A stretch of DNA of 16,623 nucleotides from Anderseniella sp051010195 (GCA_051010195.1 JBPCVV010000294.1:1-16623); one strand, 5' to 3'; positions 1-7,614 are shown, counted from the first letter of the stretch. Numbers and translations: made by a program. The notes: a model not told the origin generated them from the sequence alone.

Positions 1-1
1 A

Positions 2-481
2 CTCGGCCTGATCGGAGTCTATCTGCTGTTGTCTTTCCAGTTTCGCAGTTACATCGAACCATTCGTGGTGATGATCATCATCCCGTTCGCCTTCATCGGG
101 GCGATTGGCGGGCATATGCTGCTCGGCCTGGACTTCACCATGCCGTCAATGCTCGGGTTCGTGGCGCTGGCCGGTATCGTGGTCAATGACTCGATCCTGC
201 TGGTCAACTTCGTCAAGCACTATCACGGCGATACAAACTCTGTTGCCGAAGCAGCACCACTGGCTGCCGGGGCACGCTTCCGGGCAATCCTGCTGACATC
301 CCTGACCACGGTTGTCGGGCTGATGCCGCTGCTGACCGAGACCTCCCTGCAAGCGCAGGTGCTGGTACCGTTGGTGACAAGCCTTGCCTTCGGCCTGATG
401 GCGACCACCGTACTGGTTCTGCTTATCGTGCCGGCTGTCTACACGATCCTGGATGACATGGGCGCTGCGCGGATAGACTAG
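2..481 (+). CDS. RND-family efflux transporter, C-terminal end (5' truncated by window edge)
   Basis: This is the last ~160 residues of an inner-membrane RND pump of the AcrB/HAE1 type, which exports drugs or other amphiphiles using the proton gradient as part of a tripartite complex. The frame is open from base 2, so the gene begins outside the window. Visible are closely spaced membrane helices: an FRSYIEPFVVM entry segment, a helix with GIVVNDSILLVNF (typical of the RND C-terminal half), then TSLTTVVGLMPLL and the final helix GLMATTVLVLLIVPAVYTIL. The stop lies 12 bases from the convergent stop of the CoA-transferase gene. No clear terminator is visible between them. Substrate cannot be judged from this end. 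There is no evident functional link with the sox genes. Confidence 0.93.
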   Translation, partial: LGLIGVYLLLSFQFRSYIEPFVVMIIIPFAFIGAIGGHMLLGLDFTMPSMLGFVALAGIVVNDSILLVNFVKHYHGDTNSVAEAAPLAAGARFRAILLTSLTTVVGLMPLLTETSLQAQVLVPLVTSLAFGLMATTVLVLLIVPAVYTILDDMGAARID

Positions 482-493
482 GATCAGGACCCA

Positions 494-1615
494 TTAATCC
501 AGCTCCGGCGGTTTCAGCCGGAGGCTGGCCGGAGACCTGGACAGGCGGATCGGGGCGCCCACGCCGCGATAGCTGTCTTCCTGCCACACCATGTTGCGAT
601 ACTGTGTCTGCGGGTGATTGAGCGCCTGTGCCAGGTTGAAGACCGGTGCGCATGGCACGCCGTTGCGGATCAGACGGTCGGACAGGTCGTCAACTTCAAA
701 CTGCGCAAGGGCCGTCTCGAGTTCACGTTTCAATTCGCTCCTGTGCGCTCCCCGCCGTGCATTGGTGGTGAACCGCTCATCGGTGGCCAGCCCGTGCAGG
801 TTGATCATCTCGCACAGTTTCGCAAACTGCCGGTCCGACCCGACAGCCAGGAAAATGGGCCCGGTTGCAGTATCAAACGTGTCATAGGGCGTAATATTGG
901 GATGGGCGTTGCCGGTTCTGGCCGGCAGGCCACCGGTGACCAGGTAGTTGGCGGAATGAGGGTGCAGAACCGACAGACCGCTGTCGAACAATGACACATC
1001 GACCAGTTGACCGAGGCCGCTATTGGCCCGCTCCTGCAGGGCCAGCAAAATGCCGATGACCGCGTTCAGGCCCGTAACCAGGTCCACCACCGGCACTCCT
1101 GCCCTGAGCGGACCGCTCTCCGGCTCACCGTTGATGCTCATCAGGCCGGTCATCGCCTGCACCGCCGCGTCATAGCCGGGCAGCCCGCCATGGGGACCAT
1201 CATCGCCAAACCCGGTGATGCGGCAATGAACGAGACCGGGATAATCTCTCTCAATCACGTCGCGGCGGAAGCCCCAGCGCTCCAGCGTGCCGGCCTTGAA
1301 GTTTTCAACCAGCACATCCGCACCCTTGAGCAGGCCGGCAAGGGTCAGGCGGGCATCCTCGTCGTTGAAGTCCAGAACCATGCCGCGCTTGTTGCGATTG
1401 ACGCCCATGAAGTAGGCCGCGGAACCGCCGACGAAAGGCGGGCCCCACCTGCGGGTTTCATCGCCCTGCGGTGCTTCAACCTTGATGACATCCGCTCCAT
1501 GGTCCCCGAGGATCTGCGTGCAATAGGGCCCGGCCAGAACCCTGGTCAGGTCGATTACCTTCAGGCCGTGCAAGGCGCCTTCTGGCGCCGGTCCCTGATC
1601 TGGCTCGCTTGTCAT
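494..1615 (-). CDS. Class III (CaiB/BaiF family) CoA-transferase
   Basis: A 373-residue cytoplasmic enzyme moving CoA between carboxylic acids. The N-terminus GLKVIDLTRVLAGPYCTQILGDHGADVIKVE is the family hallmark, followed by the nucleotide-binding-like core with NRNKRGMVLD (~73-82) and ADVLVENFKAGT (~99-110). The probable catalytic aspartate, equivalent to Asp169 of formyl-CoA transferase, is Asp178 in VPVVDLVTG. Length is typical of the family (about 380-430). ATG at 1615 has GAGG eight bases upstream. The gene begins 10 bases after the acyl-CoA dehydrogenase stop, so the two form an operon, probably activating and oxidising the same unknown acid. Family assignment is secure; the substrate is not known. 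Confidence 0.93.
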   Translation of the reverse strand: MTSEPDQGPAPEGALHGLKVIDLTRVLAGPYCTQILGDHGADVIKVEAPQGDETRRWGPPFVGGSAAYFMGVNRNKRGMVLDFNDEDARLTLAGLLKGADVLVENFKAGTLERWGFRRDVIERDYPGLVHCRITGFGDDGPHGGLPGYDAAVQAMTGLMSINGEPESGPLRAGVPVVDLVTGLNAVIGILLALQERANSGLGQLVDVSLFDSGLSVLHPHSANYLVTGGLPARTGNAHPNITPYDTFDTATGPIFLAVGSDRQFAKLCEMINLHGLATDERFTTNARRGAHRSELKRELETALAQFEVDDLSDRLIRNGVPCAPVFNLAQALNHPQTQYRNMVWQEDSYRGVGAPIRLSRSPASLRLKPPELD

Positions 1616-1625
1616 TGATTGAACC

Positions 1626-2792
1626 TCAGTAAGAACGGGGCAGTCCGAGCACGCGCTCGGAAATATAATTCAGGATCATTTGCGGACTGACCGGCGCGAG
1701 CACGGGAATCATGACTTCCCGCAGCAACCGCTCGACATGAAACTCCCGGGCATAGCCCATGCCGCCATGGGTCTTGACCGCCCGGGTGCACGCCTGCCAT
1801 GCCGCTTCCGCCGCCAGATATTTCGCCGCGTTGGCCTGCGGGCCGCAGGGCTGGCCATTGTCGTACAGCCAGGCCGCCTTCATGGCCATCAGCTCCGCTG
1901 CTTCCAGCTCCATCCAGCTTTCAGCCAGCGGATGCTGGATGGACTGGTTCTGGCCGATCGGGCGGCCGAATACTTCGCGCTCGCAGGCATATTTCGCAGC
2001 TCGCGACACGGCATCCTGGCCGATACCGATGGCTTCCATGCCGATCAGGATGCGTTCGGGGTTCAGGCTGTCGAGAATGTACTCAAACCCCGCCCCTTCG
2101 TCGCCGATGCGGTCGTGGTCCGGTACGGCCAGGTCCTCGATGAACAGCTGGTTTGAATCAACGGCCTTGCGGCCCATCTTGTCGATCTCACGCACCTCGA
2201 TGCAGGACCGGTCCAGCGGTGTGTAGAACAGGCTGAGCCCGCGGGTCTTTTTCTCGCACTCTTCATATGGCGTGGTGCGCGCCAACAACATGATGTGGCT
2301 GGCGTGCTGGGCAGTCGACGTCCAGATCTTTTGGCCGTTCACGATATAGCCGTCGCCGCTGCGCACAGCGGCGGTCTTGATGCGGGTGGTGTCCAGGCCG
2401 GCATCCGGCTCGGTGACGCCAAAACAGGTGCGGTCTTTGCCACTGATCAGCCGCGGCAGCCAGCGCTGTTTCTGCTCGTCGGTGCCGTGCACCACGATTG
2501 GATGAGGGCCGAACAGATTGATGTGGATGGCAGAGGCAGCGGCAAGCGCCCCGCCCGATGATGCAACGGCCTTCATCATCAAGGCCGCTTCGGTTACGCC
2601 GAGTCCCGAACCGCCATATTGCTCCGGCATGGTGATGCCAAGCCAGCCGCCTTTGGCCATTGCGGAATGGAAATCGAACGGAAACTCGCCGTCACTGTCT
2701 CGAGCAAGCCAGTATTTGTCATCGAACGCCCGACAGACCCGCGTCACCCCGTCGACGAGGGCAGCATGATCCGGACTGGTGTGAAAGTTCAT
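1626..2792 (-). CDS. Acyl-CoA dehydrogenase family protein
   Basis: A 388-residue flavoprotein predicted to introduce a 2,3 double bond into an acyl-CoA, passing electrons to ETF. Seen: CFGVTEPDAGLDTTRI (~123-138, FAD-binding loop), GYIVNGQKIWTSTAQHA (~149-164), the helix starting NPERILIGMEAIGIG (~244-258), REVFGRPIGQNQSIQH and THGGMGYAREFHVERLLREV. The usual catalytic glutamate of medium/short-chain enzymes (E in the EGT motif near the end) is Ala366 in VLAPVSPQM. Glu246 in NPER sits where isovaleryl- and long-chain dehydrogenases keep their base, so activity is probably retained. It is the first gene of a pair with the CoA-transferase. Substrate unknown. Confidence 0.93.
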   Translation of the reverse strand: MNFHTSPDHAALVDGVTRVCRAFDDKYWLARDSDGEFPFDFHSAMAKGGWLGITMPEQYGGSGLGVTEAALMMKAVASSGGALAAASAIHINLFGPHPIVVHGTDEQKQRWLPRLISGKDRTCFGVTEPDAGLDTTRIKTAAVRSGDGYIVNGQKIWTSTAQHASHIMLLARTTPYEECEKKTRGLSLFYTPLDRSCIEVREIDKMGRKAVDSNQLFIEDLAVPDHDRIGDEGAGFEYILDSLNPERILIGMEAIGIGQDAVSRAAKYACEREVFGRPIGQNQSIQHPLAESWMELEAAELMAMKAAWLYDNGQPCGPQANAAKYLAAEAAWQACTRAVKTHGGMGYAREFHVERLLREVMIPVLAPVSPQMILNYISERVLGLPRSY

Positions 2793-2812
2793 CTGGCAAG
2801 TGTCCCTGATCC

Positions 2813-2853
2813 CAACGCTGCCTGCTTGAACACAATCAACCTGGCAAGCGTTG
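2813..2853. other. Inverted repeat between soxD and the acyl-CoA dehydrogenase gene
   Basis: CAACGCT at 2813-2819 pairs perfectly with AGCGTTG at 2847-2853, and GCC/GGC extends the stem past one bulged A. It lies in the 85-base gap after the soxD stop. There is no T-run on either side, so it is not a textbook intrinsic terminator. It may be a weak transcript-end hairpin or chance. Confidence 0.3.
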
Positions 2854-2877
2854 AGGATACAGGAAAGGCCGGCAGCT

Positions 2878-3540
2878 TCAATCCAGCGAGCCGGTTTGCT
2901 TTTTTTCTTCTTCAGGAGTGACGTCGAGAACCCGGGCGGTACCGGTTATCTCAACCGGACCTGGCTTGCAGTCTTTCATGCACGGCTCCGCCCCCGTGGC
3001 AACAACCGGTGTGTCGGGGCGAACATCGGCAATAAAATTGGCCTCGTTCGGCAACCGGGTCTCGACGAAATTCTGTTTCGACAATTCAAAATCTGCATCC
3101 ACAACATCATTGAGATTCAGCAGGTAAGCCGTGATTGCATAAACTTCATCGGGTTCCAGCGACTGGGCTTCACCGAACGGCATGGCGCGGTTGACATAAT
3201 CGAACACGGTCGACAGATACGGCCAGTATGAGCCGATTGTCTTGACCGGTCGTTCGCTCTTGAGACTGTCCTGCCCGCCAGCCAGTACCGGCCAGCGATC
3301 AATGCCTTCGCCAAAGTCGCCATGGCAAGAAGCGCACTTCTCGGCATATATCTCTTCGCCCTGAGCCACGCTTCCCTTGCCCTCTGGCAAGCCCTGTCCG
3401 TCGGGGCGCACATCAATGTCCCAGGCTGAAACTTCGGCTTCGGTTGCTTTCCGGCCGAGGTCGAACTTGCCAGCCAAAGCCGGTGTCGCAATCACAAGCA
3501 CAGACAACGCAACGAATGCGGACTTAAGATACTTCAACAT
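2878..3540 (-). CDS. soxD: SoxD, cytochrome c subunit of sulfane dehydrogenase SoxCD (short, mono-heme form)
   Basis: Periplasmic c-type cytochrome that takes electrons from SoxC during oxidation of the SoxY-bound sulfane sulfur. I start it at ATG 3540 (220 aa): GAGG lies seven bases upstream and the product then begins MLKYLKSAF, a clean Sec leader ending ATPALAG. The farther ATG at 3555 lacks a ribosome-binding site. Residues 32-70 match the SoxD N-terminal domain (EVSAWDIDVRPDGQGLPEG). The heme motif CASCH is at 69-73, with likely axial Met120 in RAMPFGEAQSL. A CMKDC pair is at 187-191. The start overlaps the soxC stop by 17 bases, implying coupled translation. Classical SoxD is diheme and ~380 residues; this one stops after the first domain, with only one CxxCH. 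Confidence 0.93.
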   Translation of the reverse strand: MLKYLKSAFVALSVLVIATPALAGKFDLGRKATEAEVSAWDIDVRPDGQGLPEGKGSVAQGEEIYAEKCASCHGDFGEGIDRWPVLAGGQDSLKSERPVKTIGSYWPYLSTVFDYVNRAMPFGEAQSLEPDEVYAITAYLLNLNDVVDADFELSKQNFVETRLPNEANFIADVRPDTPVVATGAEPCMKDCKPGPVEITGTARVLDVTPEEEKKQTGSLD

Positions 3541-4798
3541 TTTCAACCTCGCCATCGGCTTTTACATGCCAGGTCTGAATACCGTTATTGTGATAGATGG
3601 AATTGGTGCCTCGCTGGGCCCGCAGCTGATTTTTTGTCGGCTGGACGTAGCCAGTGGAATCCATGGCCCGCGACTGCAGCAGCAATGGCGATCCGTCCCA
3701 GTCGAAATCGAGATAGAAACGGTGCATGGATTTGTCCAGGCTCGGCCCGTCAATGCGCGCAGGCATCCAGTTGCGACCGCCGTCGATTGAAACATCCACC
3801 CGGTCAATGGTGCCGCGACCGGACCAGGCAACACCGGTGATCACCGTCTGGCCCTTCTTGTGCAGCAACGGAGCTTGTGGACTGGGGTTGGTGATGACCG
3901 ATTTTGCATCCATCTCCCAGGTGAACCGGCGCGCTTTGCCGTTTTCCAGAAGATCGGTGTATTTTGAAGTCTCCTCGCGGTGATGCCAGGGTTCATCGCC
4001 GACTTCCAGGCGACGCAACCATTTGACCCACATATTGCCTTCCCAACCGGGCACGACCAGGCGCAGCGGATAGCCCTGTTCCGGGCGCAGCGCCTCGCCG
4101 TTCATCTTGAAGGCGACAAGGCAGTCCTGCATGGCCTTGGCCAGCGGAATGGAGCGCGTCATGGCAGACGCATCAGCGCCTTCCGGCATGATCCATTTTC
4201 CATTGGTCTTCACGCCGGCTTCTTCCAGAAGCAGTTTCAGCGGCACGCCGGTGTACATGACATTGTGGATCATGCCGTGGGTGAACTGGCAACCATTGAG
4301 CTGGGCGCCACGCCATTCCATGCCGGAATTGGCCGCGCATTCGAGGAAATACACCCGGTTTTCCCGTGGGAACCGCATGATGTCGGCCATGGTGAAAACA
4401 ATCTGCTTGTCTACCAGGCCATTGATCATCAAGCGGTGCTCGGCAGGATCGATTTCGGCTATGCCGGCATGATGGCGTTCGAAGCAGAGACCGTTGGGCG
4501 TAATGATACCATCCAGATCATGCAACGGGGTAAAGTTGACAGACGAAATCGGGTCTGCCGTAAGCCAGGCAACATTGCGCCGCACTACCGACTTTTCAAA
4601 TTCGGACGGCTGACCGTAGGGACGTGCATCAACACCATCACCAAGGTACTGGTTCCAGTCCTTCTTTTCCAGAATGGCGGCCTCGCCTTCAGCAGCGCGG
4701 GCCTTGCCAGCGATCGCAGCGCCGCCAAGTGCCAGCCCGGCCCCCAGGAAGCGGCGGCGGCTGGTTGTTGTTTTTGGAATCCTTGAATCATCAGACAT
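3524..4798 (-). CDS. soxC: SoxC, molybdopterin subunit of sulfane dehydrogenase
   Basis: Sulfite-oxidase-fold molybdoenzyme that, with SoxD, oxidises the sulfane sulfur left on SoxY after SoxB action. Start chosen at ATG 4798 (424 aa) because GAGGA lies nine bases upstream; the in-frame GTG at 4807 would leave no spacing. A Tat leader is visible (TTSRRRFLGAGLALGGAAIAG, ending KARA), as expected for a cofactor-loaded periplasmic enzyme. The molybdenum-ligand cysteine is Cys154 in YFLECAANSG. GYPLRLVVPGWEGNMWVKWL and the C-terminal dimerisation domain (ITGVAWSGRGTIDRVDVSIDGG) follow. It is separated from soxB by 66 bases containing its own promoter and operator, so soxCD can be transcribed apart from upstream genes. 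Confidence 0.96.
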   Translation of the reverse strand: MSDDSRIPKTTTSRRRFLGAGLALGGAAIAGKARAAEGEAAILEKKDWNQYLGDGVDARPYGQPSEFEKSVVRRNVAWLTADPISSVNFTPLHDLDGIITPNGLCFERHHAGIAEIDPAEHRLMINGLVDKQIVFTMADIMRFPRENRVYFLECAANSGMEWRGAQLNGCQFTHGMIHNVMYTGVPLKLLLEEAGVKTNGKWIMPEGADASAMTRSIPLAKAMQDCLVAFKMNGEALRPEQGYPLRLVVPGWEGNMWVKWLRRLEVGDEPWHHREETSKYTDLLENGKARRFTWEMDAKSVITNPSPQAPLLHKKGQTVITGVAWSGRGTIDRVDVSIDGGRNWMPARIDGPSLDKSMHRFYLDFDWDGSPLLLQSRAMDSTGYVQPTKNQLRAQRGTNSIYHNNGIQTWHVKADGEVENVEVS

Positions 4799-4824
4799 GA
4801 GCGTCACTCCTCGTGCTGACCTGC

Positions 4825-4853
4825 ATTATACATTCATTTATATGAATATTAAA
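4825..4853 (-). promoter_or_regulatory. Putative soxCD promoter
   Basis: Read on the minus strand, a perfect -10 TATAAT occupies 4830-4825. A weak -35 TTTAAT lies at 4853-4848, with an exact 17-base spacer. Transcription would begin about 20 bases before the soxC ATG at 4798, leaving room for the GAGGA site. The spacer is almost filled by the ATTCAT/ATGAAT dyad, a layout typical of repression. Predicted from sequence only. Confidence 0.6.
4832..4847. promoter_or_regulatory. Putative SoxR operator at soxC
   Basis: ATTCAT and ATGAAT form a perfect six-base inverted repeat around four bases, which also reads ATTC-N8-GAAT, the rule described for SqrR, a persulfide-sensing ArsR relative of SoxR. 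The site lies between the -35 and -10 of the soxC promoter. Related dyads occur before soxX and before the metallo-beta-lactamase gene at 15888. Confidence 0.6.
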
Positions 4854-4864
4854 GTCCAAAGGCA

Positions 4865-6562
4865 TTACATATTGACCTTCACTGTGGATTGGTCGGGCAG
4901 TGACACCACCTGCTTGCCGGAAATGTGCCTTTCCATCAGGTCATAAATGGCCGGGCCTTCGACATTTTCATTGACCGATGCCCAACCGCCGACGACATAC
5001 TTCTTGTCTGCCTGCAGCGGTTCCCCGGTCGACATCAGGCGCATGTCGGAGATGCGCCCGCCCATATCTGCGTTTGGCGAGCAGGTATAGCTCATGCCGC
5101 CAACACGGACCATGTCACCACCTTGCTGGAAGAACGGATCCTTGTTGAACAGGTTGTCGCAAACGTCCTCGAGGATTTCCTTCATCTGGCTACCGGTGAA
5201 CTCCAGCCGATAGACAGACGGGTAACTCATGGATGTTTCCGTGTAGAGGTCATCAATGGTGATATCCTGACCCGCCAGCAGCGTGGTGCCCCACCTGAAC
5301 CCGGGTGACAGGGCGATCTGTGTGTCGCGCTGCTCGATTATGCCCTGGCAGATCAGATCGTCCCAGGTGCCATTGAAATTGCCGCGCCGGTACAAAAGGT
5401 TTTCGGTCTTGCCAATCACCCGGTTCAACTCGGCTTCATGGGGCTTGCGCACTTCATCGATCTTTGCAGCCATCTCGGCGTCTGGCTGGATGACGTCGGA
5501 AAACACCGGGATCAGGTTTGACGAGTGACCGACAACCTTGCCGCCCTTCACCTCAAGATCAATGCGGCCAAGATATTTTCCGTGAGAACCGGACGACAAC
5601 AACAAAGTATTGCCGATTTCAATCGCCTTCGGGATGGCATCGTGGGTATGGCCTGTCACTATGACATCAATTCCGCTTACCACGCTTGCCAGTTTGCGGT
5701 CGACATCAAACCCGTCATGAGACAACAGCACCACGACCTCGGCACCGTCAGCGCGGGCCTTGTCTACATTTTCCTGCAACGTGTCCGGCCTGATACCAAA
5801 CGACCATTTCGGGAACATCCACCGCGGGTTGGCAATCGGTGTATAAGGCATGGCCTGGCCAATGACAGCGACTTTCACACCACCCTTTTCAAACATGGCG
5901 GTGCTGTCAAACACCGGTTCATCCCATTCATTGTCAAAGATGTTGGACGCCAGGAACGGGTAGCCCATATCGTCGATGATTTCCCTGACCCGGTCTTCAC
6001 CGAGCGTGAACTCCCAGTGTCCGACCATCGCATCAGGCTTGAGCAGCTTCATGCAGTCGACCATGTCCTGGCCGTTGGATTTCAGCGATGTGTAGGAACC
6101 CTGCCAAGTGTCGCCTCCATCCAGAAACAGCACCTTGTCGTCACCGCGCTCCGCCCTGATAGCTTTTACAAGTGCAGCAGTCCTGTCCAGTCCACCAAGC
6201 CGGCCATAGGCGCGCGCCAGTTCCTCGTAGTCGACCATGGTATGGGCATAGGCGAGCGGCGACCCCTTCTCAATGCCGAAATAAGTGAGGAACTCCTCAC
6301 CAACCAGATGCGGGGGAATACCGGCATAGTCCCCGATACCGATATTGGTGTCAGGCGGGCGAAAGTAGACCGGCTTCAACTGGGCATGAACATCGGTGAA
6401 ATGCAGCAGGGTGATCTGGCCTTTTGCGTCGAATTTCAGCAGATCATCCTGCGTCAGTTTCTGCTGCGCCAGCGCGCGGGTCACGTTTGCGCCATATCCT
6501 GCCAATCCGAGCGCGGCACCGGCATTGACGGTGTACTGCAGGAAATCACGTCTGGTAAACAT
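4865..6562 (-). CDS. soxB: SoxB, thiosulfohydrolase (dimanganese)
   Basis: Periplasmic hydrolase of the 5'-nucleotidase superfamily that releases sulfate from SoxY-cysteine-S-thiosulfonate. Start chosen at ATG 6562 (565 aa), with GAGG nine bases upstream; the in-frame TTG at 6568 has too little spacing. The Tat leader begins MFTRRDFLQY. Metal-site motifs appear in order: HFTDVHAQL (Asp57, His59), LDGGDTWQG (Asp151), GHWEFTLG (181-188), LLSHDGFD (His282) and VTGHTHD (His305, His307). The family signature is usually GHWEFTYG; here the tyrosine is Leu187. The C-terminal domain has the expected LYRRGNFNGTWDDLICQG and SYPSVYRLEFTG segments. It follows an intrinsic terminator, so its expression probably depends on read-through from soxA or an unseen promoter. 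Confidence 0.97.
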   Translation of the reverse strand: MFTRRDFLQYTVNAGAALGLAGYGANVTRALAQQKLTQDDLLKFDAKGQITLLHFTDVHAQLKPVYFRPPDTNIGIGDYAGIPPHLVGEEFLTYFGIEKGSPLAYAHTMVDYEELARAYGRLGGLDRTAALVKAIRAERGDDKVLFLDGGDTWQGSYTSLKSNGQDMVDCMKLLKPDAMVGHWEFTLGEDRVREIIDDMGYPFLASNIFDNEWDEPVFDSTAMFEKGGVKVAVIGQAMPYTPIANPRWMFPKWSFGIRPDTLQENVDKARADGAEVVVLLSHDGFDVDRKLASVVSGIDVIVTGHTHDAIPKAIEIGNTLLLSSGSHGKYLGRIDLEVKGGKVVGHSSNLIPVFSDVIQPDAEMAAKIDEVRKPHEAELNRVIGKTENLLYRRGNFNGTWDDLICQGIIEQRDTQIALSPGFRWGTTLLAGQDITIDDLYTETSMSYPSVYRLEFTGSQMKEILEDVCDNLFNKDPFFQQGGDMVRVGGMSYTCSPNADMGGRISDMRLMSTGEPLQADKKYVVGGWASVNENVEGPAIYDLMERHISGKQVVSLPDQSTVKVNM

Positions 6563-6627
6563 GGCCAAAAACCTCGCTAAAGCTTTGTTTCAGAGGCGTT
6601 TCAGGCGCCCCGGCCCCGCATCAGGGC

Positions 6628-6663
6628 AAAAAAAGGGTGGGCATCTTGCACAAAATGCCCACC
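6628..6663 (-). terminator. Intrinsic terminator/attenuator between soxA and soxB
   Basis: On the minus strand, nine bases GGTGGGCAT (6663-6655) pair perfectly with ATGCCCACC (6644-6636) across a ten-base loop. One C follows, then seven consecutive T (6634-6628). It begins 21 bases after the soxA stop and about 65 bases before the soxB start. Both neighbours are co-oriented sox genes, so this is an intra-operon signal, probably lowering soxBCD transcripts relative to soxXYZA. Confidence 0.85.
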
Positions 6664-6684
6664 GCAAGTGTTGTCAGAAGACGA

Positions 6685-7539
6685 TCAGTTGCGAACGGCA
6701 GGCGTTTCCACAGAAAGGCCGGCGCCGCGCGATGCCAGATACAGTTCGAGTGCAATGAACTCGTCCGACCCGCGCTTGTACGGTTTTGCGCGAATATTCT
6801 TCATGCAGCCGGAAAAACGGCGGTGAATGGAGCCCAGGCCGCCCCACTTCAGGCGGTAGGTCGGGAAACCGTTGATCTGGCCCTGGCTGAGATGGTCGGC
6901 GCGGATCATCTTGCCATAATGCTCCTCATGGCAATTGGCACAGGCCATGTCGAGCTGGCCGACCCGGGTGTAATAAAGTTCCTTGCCCTTGTCGGTCCAT
7001 GACTGCATTGGTCCATCGGTTTTAACGTTCACCGGCATGCCGCGCGACTGCAGACCGATATAAGCGGTCATGGCGAGCATGTTAGGGGCTTCCCACTTCC
7101 AGGCTTCGGCTTTCAGGTTTTCCGTGCGGCAGGCATTGATCTGGGTTTCCAGTGTGTGCGGCTTGCCGAGTTTTTCGTTCCACTTGGGCATCTGGGCACG
7201 CACGCCCTTCATGGTTTCGGTCGCGTCTTCGTGGCAGGTCGCGCACGACTTGCCGGCTTCGCCCTCAACGGTGTTCCACAGGGCTTCGCCCTGCTCTACC
7301 GCCGGAAACGCCGGGTTTTCAAAGTCATCCATTTCAAAGGCCTGGGTTTCCGGTGAGCGAAAACGCCAGCCGGAGTAGACACGGTCCAGCGGGCTGCCCT
7401 TGGGTGCCGCTACGTCGGTGACCAGTTCTTGCCCGTCAATGAGCAGCTTGTTGTTGTCCGGTCCAGCAATCGCCGCTCCGGCTGCGAAAACAGATGCCGC
7501 CGTCAGCAGGCCGGCCCATTTGAGTGTTGTTGAGTTCAT
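6685..7539 (-). CDS. soxA: SoxA, diheme cytochrome c, catalytic subunit of SoxXA
   Basis: Joins thiosulfate oxidatively to the SoxY carrier cysteine, in complex with SoxX in the periplasm. It has 284 residues with a Sec leader (LLTAASVFAAGAAIAG). Two heme motifs are present, CATCH at 99-103 and CANCH at 200-204, so this is the diheme form. Cys137 in INACR fits the cysteine axial ligand of the first heme. Cys245 in RRFSGCMKNIRA is the cysteine that carries the persulfide and ligates the active-site heme. ATG 7539 is preceded by GGGAGG seven bases away. The 75 bases between soxZ and soxA can fold into a pseudoknot just upstream of this site. Confidence 0.97.
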   Translation of the reverse strand: MNSTTLKWAGLLTAASVFAAGAAIAGPDNNKLLIDGQELVTDVAAPKGSPLDRVYSGWRFRSPETQAFEMDDFENPAFPAVEQGEALWNTVEGEAGKSCATCHEDATETMKGVRAQMPKWNEKLGKPHTLETQINACRTENLKAEAWKWEAPNMLAMTAYIGLQSRGMPVNVKTDGPMQSWTDKGKELYYTRVGQLDMACANCHEEHYGKMIRADHLSQGQINGFPTYRLKWGGLGSIHRRFSGCMKNIRAKPYKRGSDEFIALELYLASRGAGLSVETPAVRN

Positions 7540-7555
7540 TGTGGTTCCTCCCGAA

Positions 7556-7603
7556 GTTCAAAGTGCGTCGTGTGTCAGCGGAGCAGCCTTTGAACCGGCT
7601 GCT
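7556..7603 (-). promoter_or_regulatory. Candidate H-type RNA pseudoknot in the soxA leader
   Basis: In the transcript, stem 1 is AGCAGCC (7603-7597) with GGCTGCT (7588-7582), closing an eight-base loop. Loop bases GTTCAAA (7595-7589) pair perfectly with TTTGAAC (7562-7556) downstream, giving stem 2. The connecting loops are 1, 0 and 19 nucleotides, the geometry of canonical H-type pseudoknots. Stem 2 ends three bases before the soxA GGGAGG site (7552-7547). It could influence ribosome loading on soxA or protect the upstream mRNA. Seen by eye, not folded computationally. Confidence 0.5.
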
Positions 7604-7614
7604 GCCAATACACG

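Noticed and set aside
1007..1618. 203-codon plus-strand open frame opposite the CoA-transferase gene
   Set aside because: It is antisense to a secure CaiB-family gene and its translation has no domain character.
2792..2847. Direct repeat CTGGCAAG at 2792 and 2840
   Set aside because: Only eight bases, present twice, with no flanking structure of a mobile element or attachment site.
3980..4786. 268-codon plus-strand open frame opposite soxC
   Set aside because: Shadow of the soxC coding strand; no recognisable motif and no ribosome-binding site.
5525..6580. 351-codon plus-strand open frame opposite soxB
   Set aside because: Despite its length, it is a GC-driven shadow of soxB, whose metal motifs are unambiguous.
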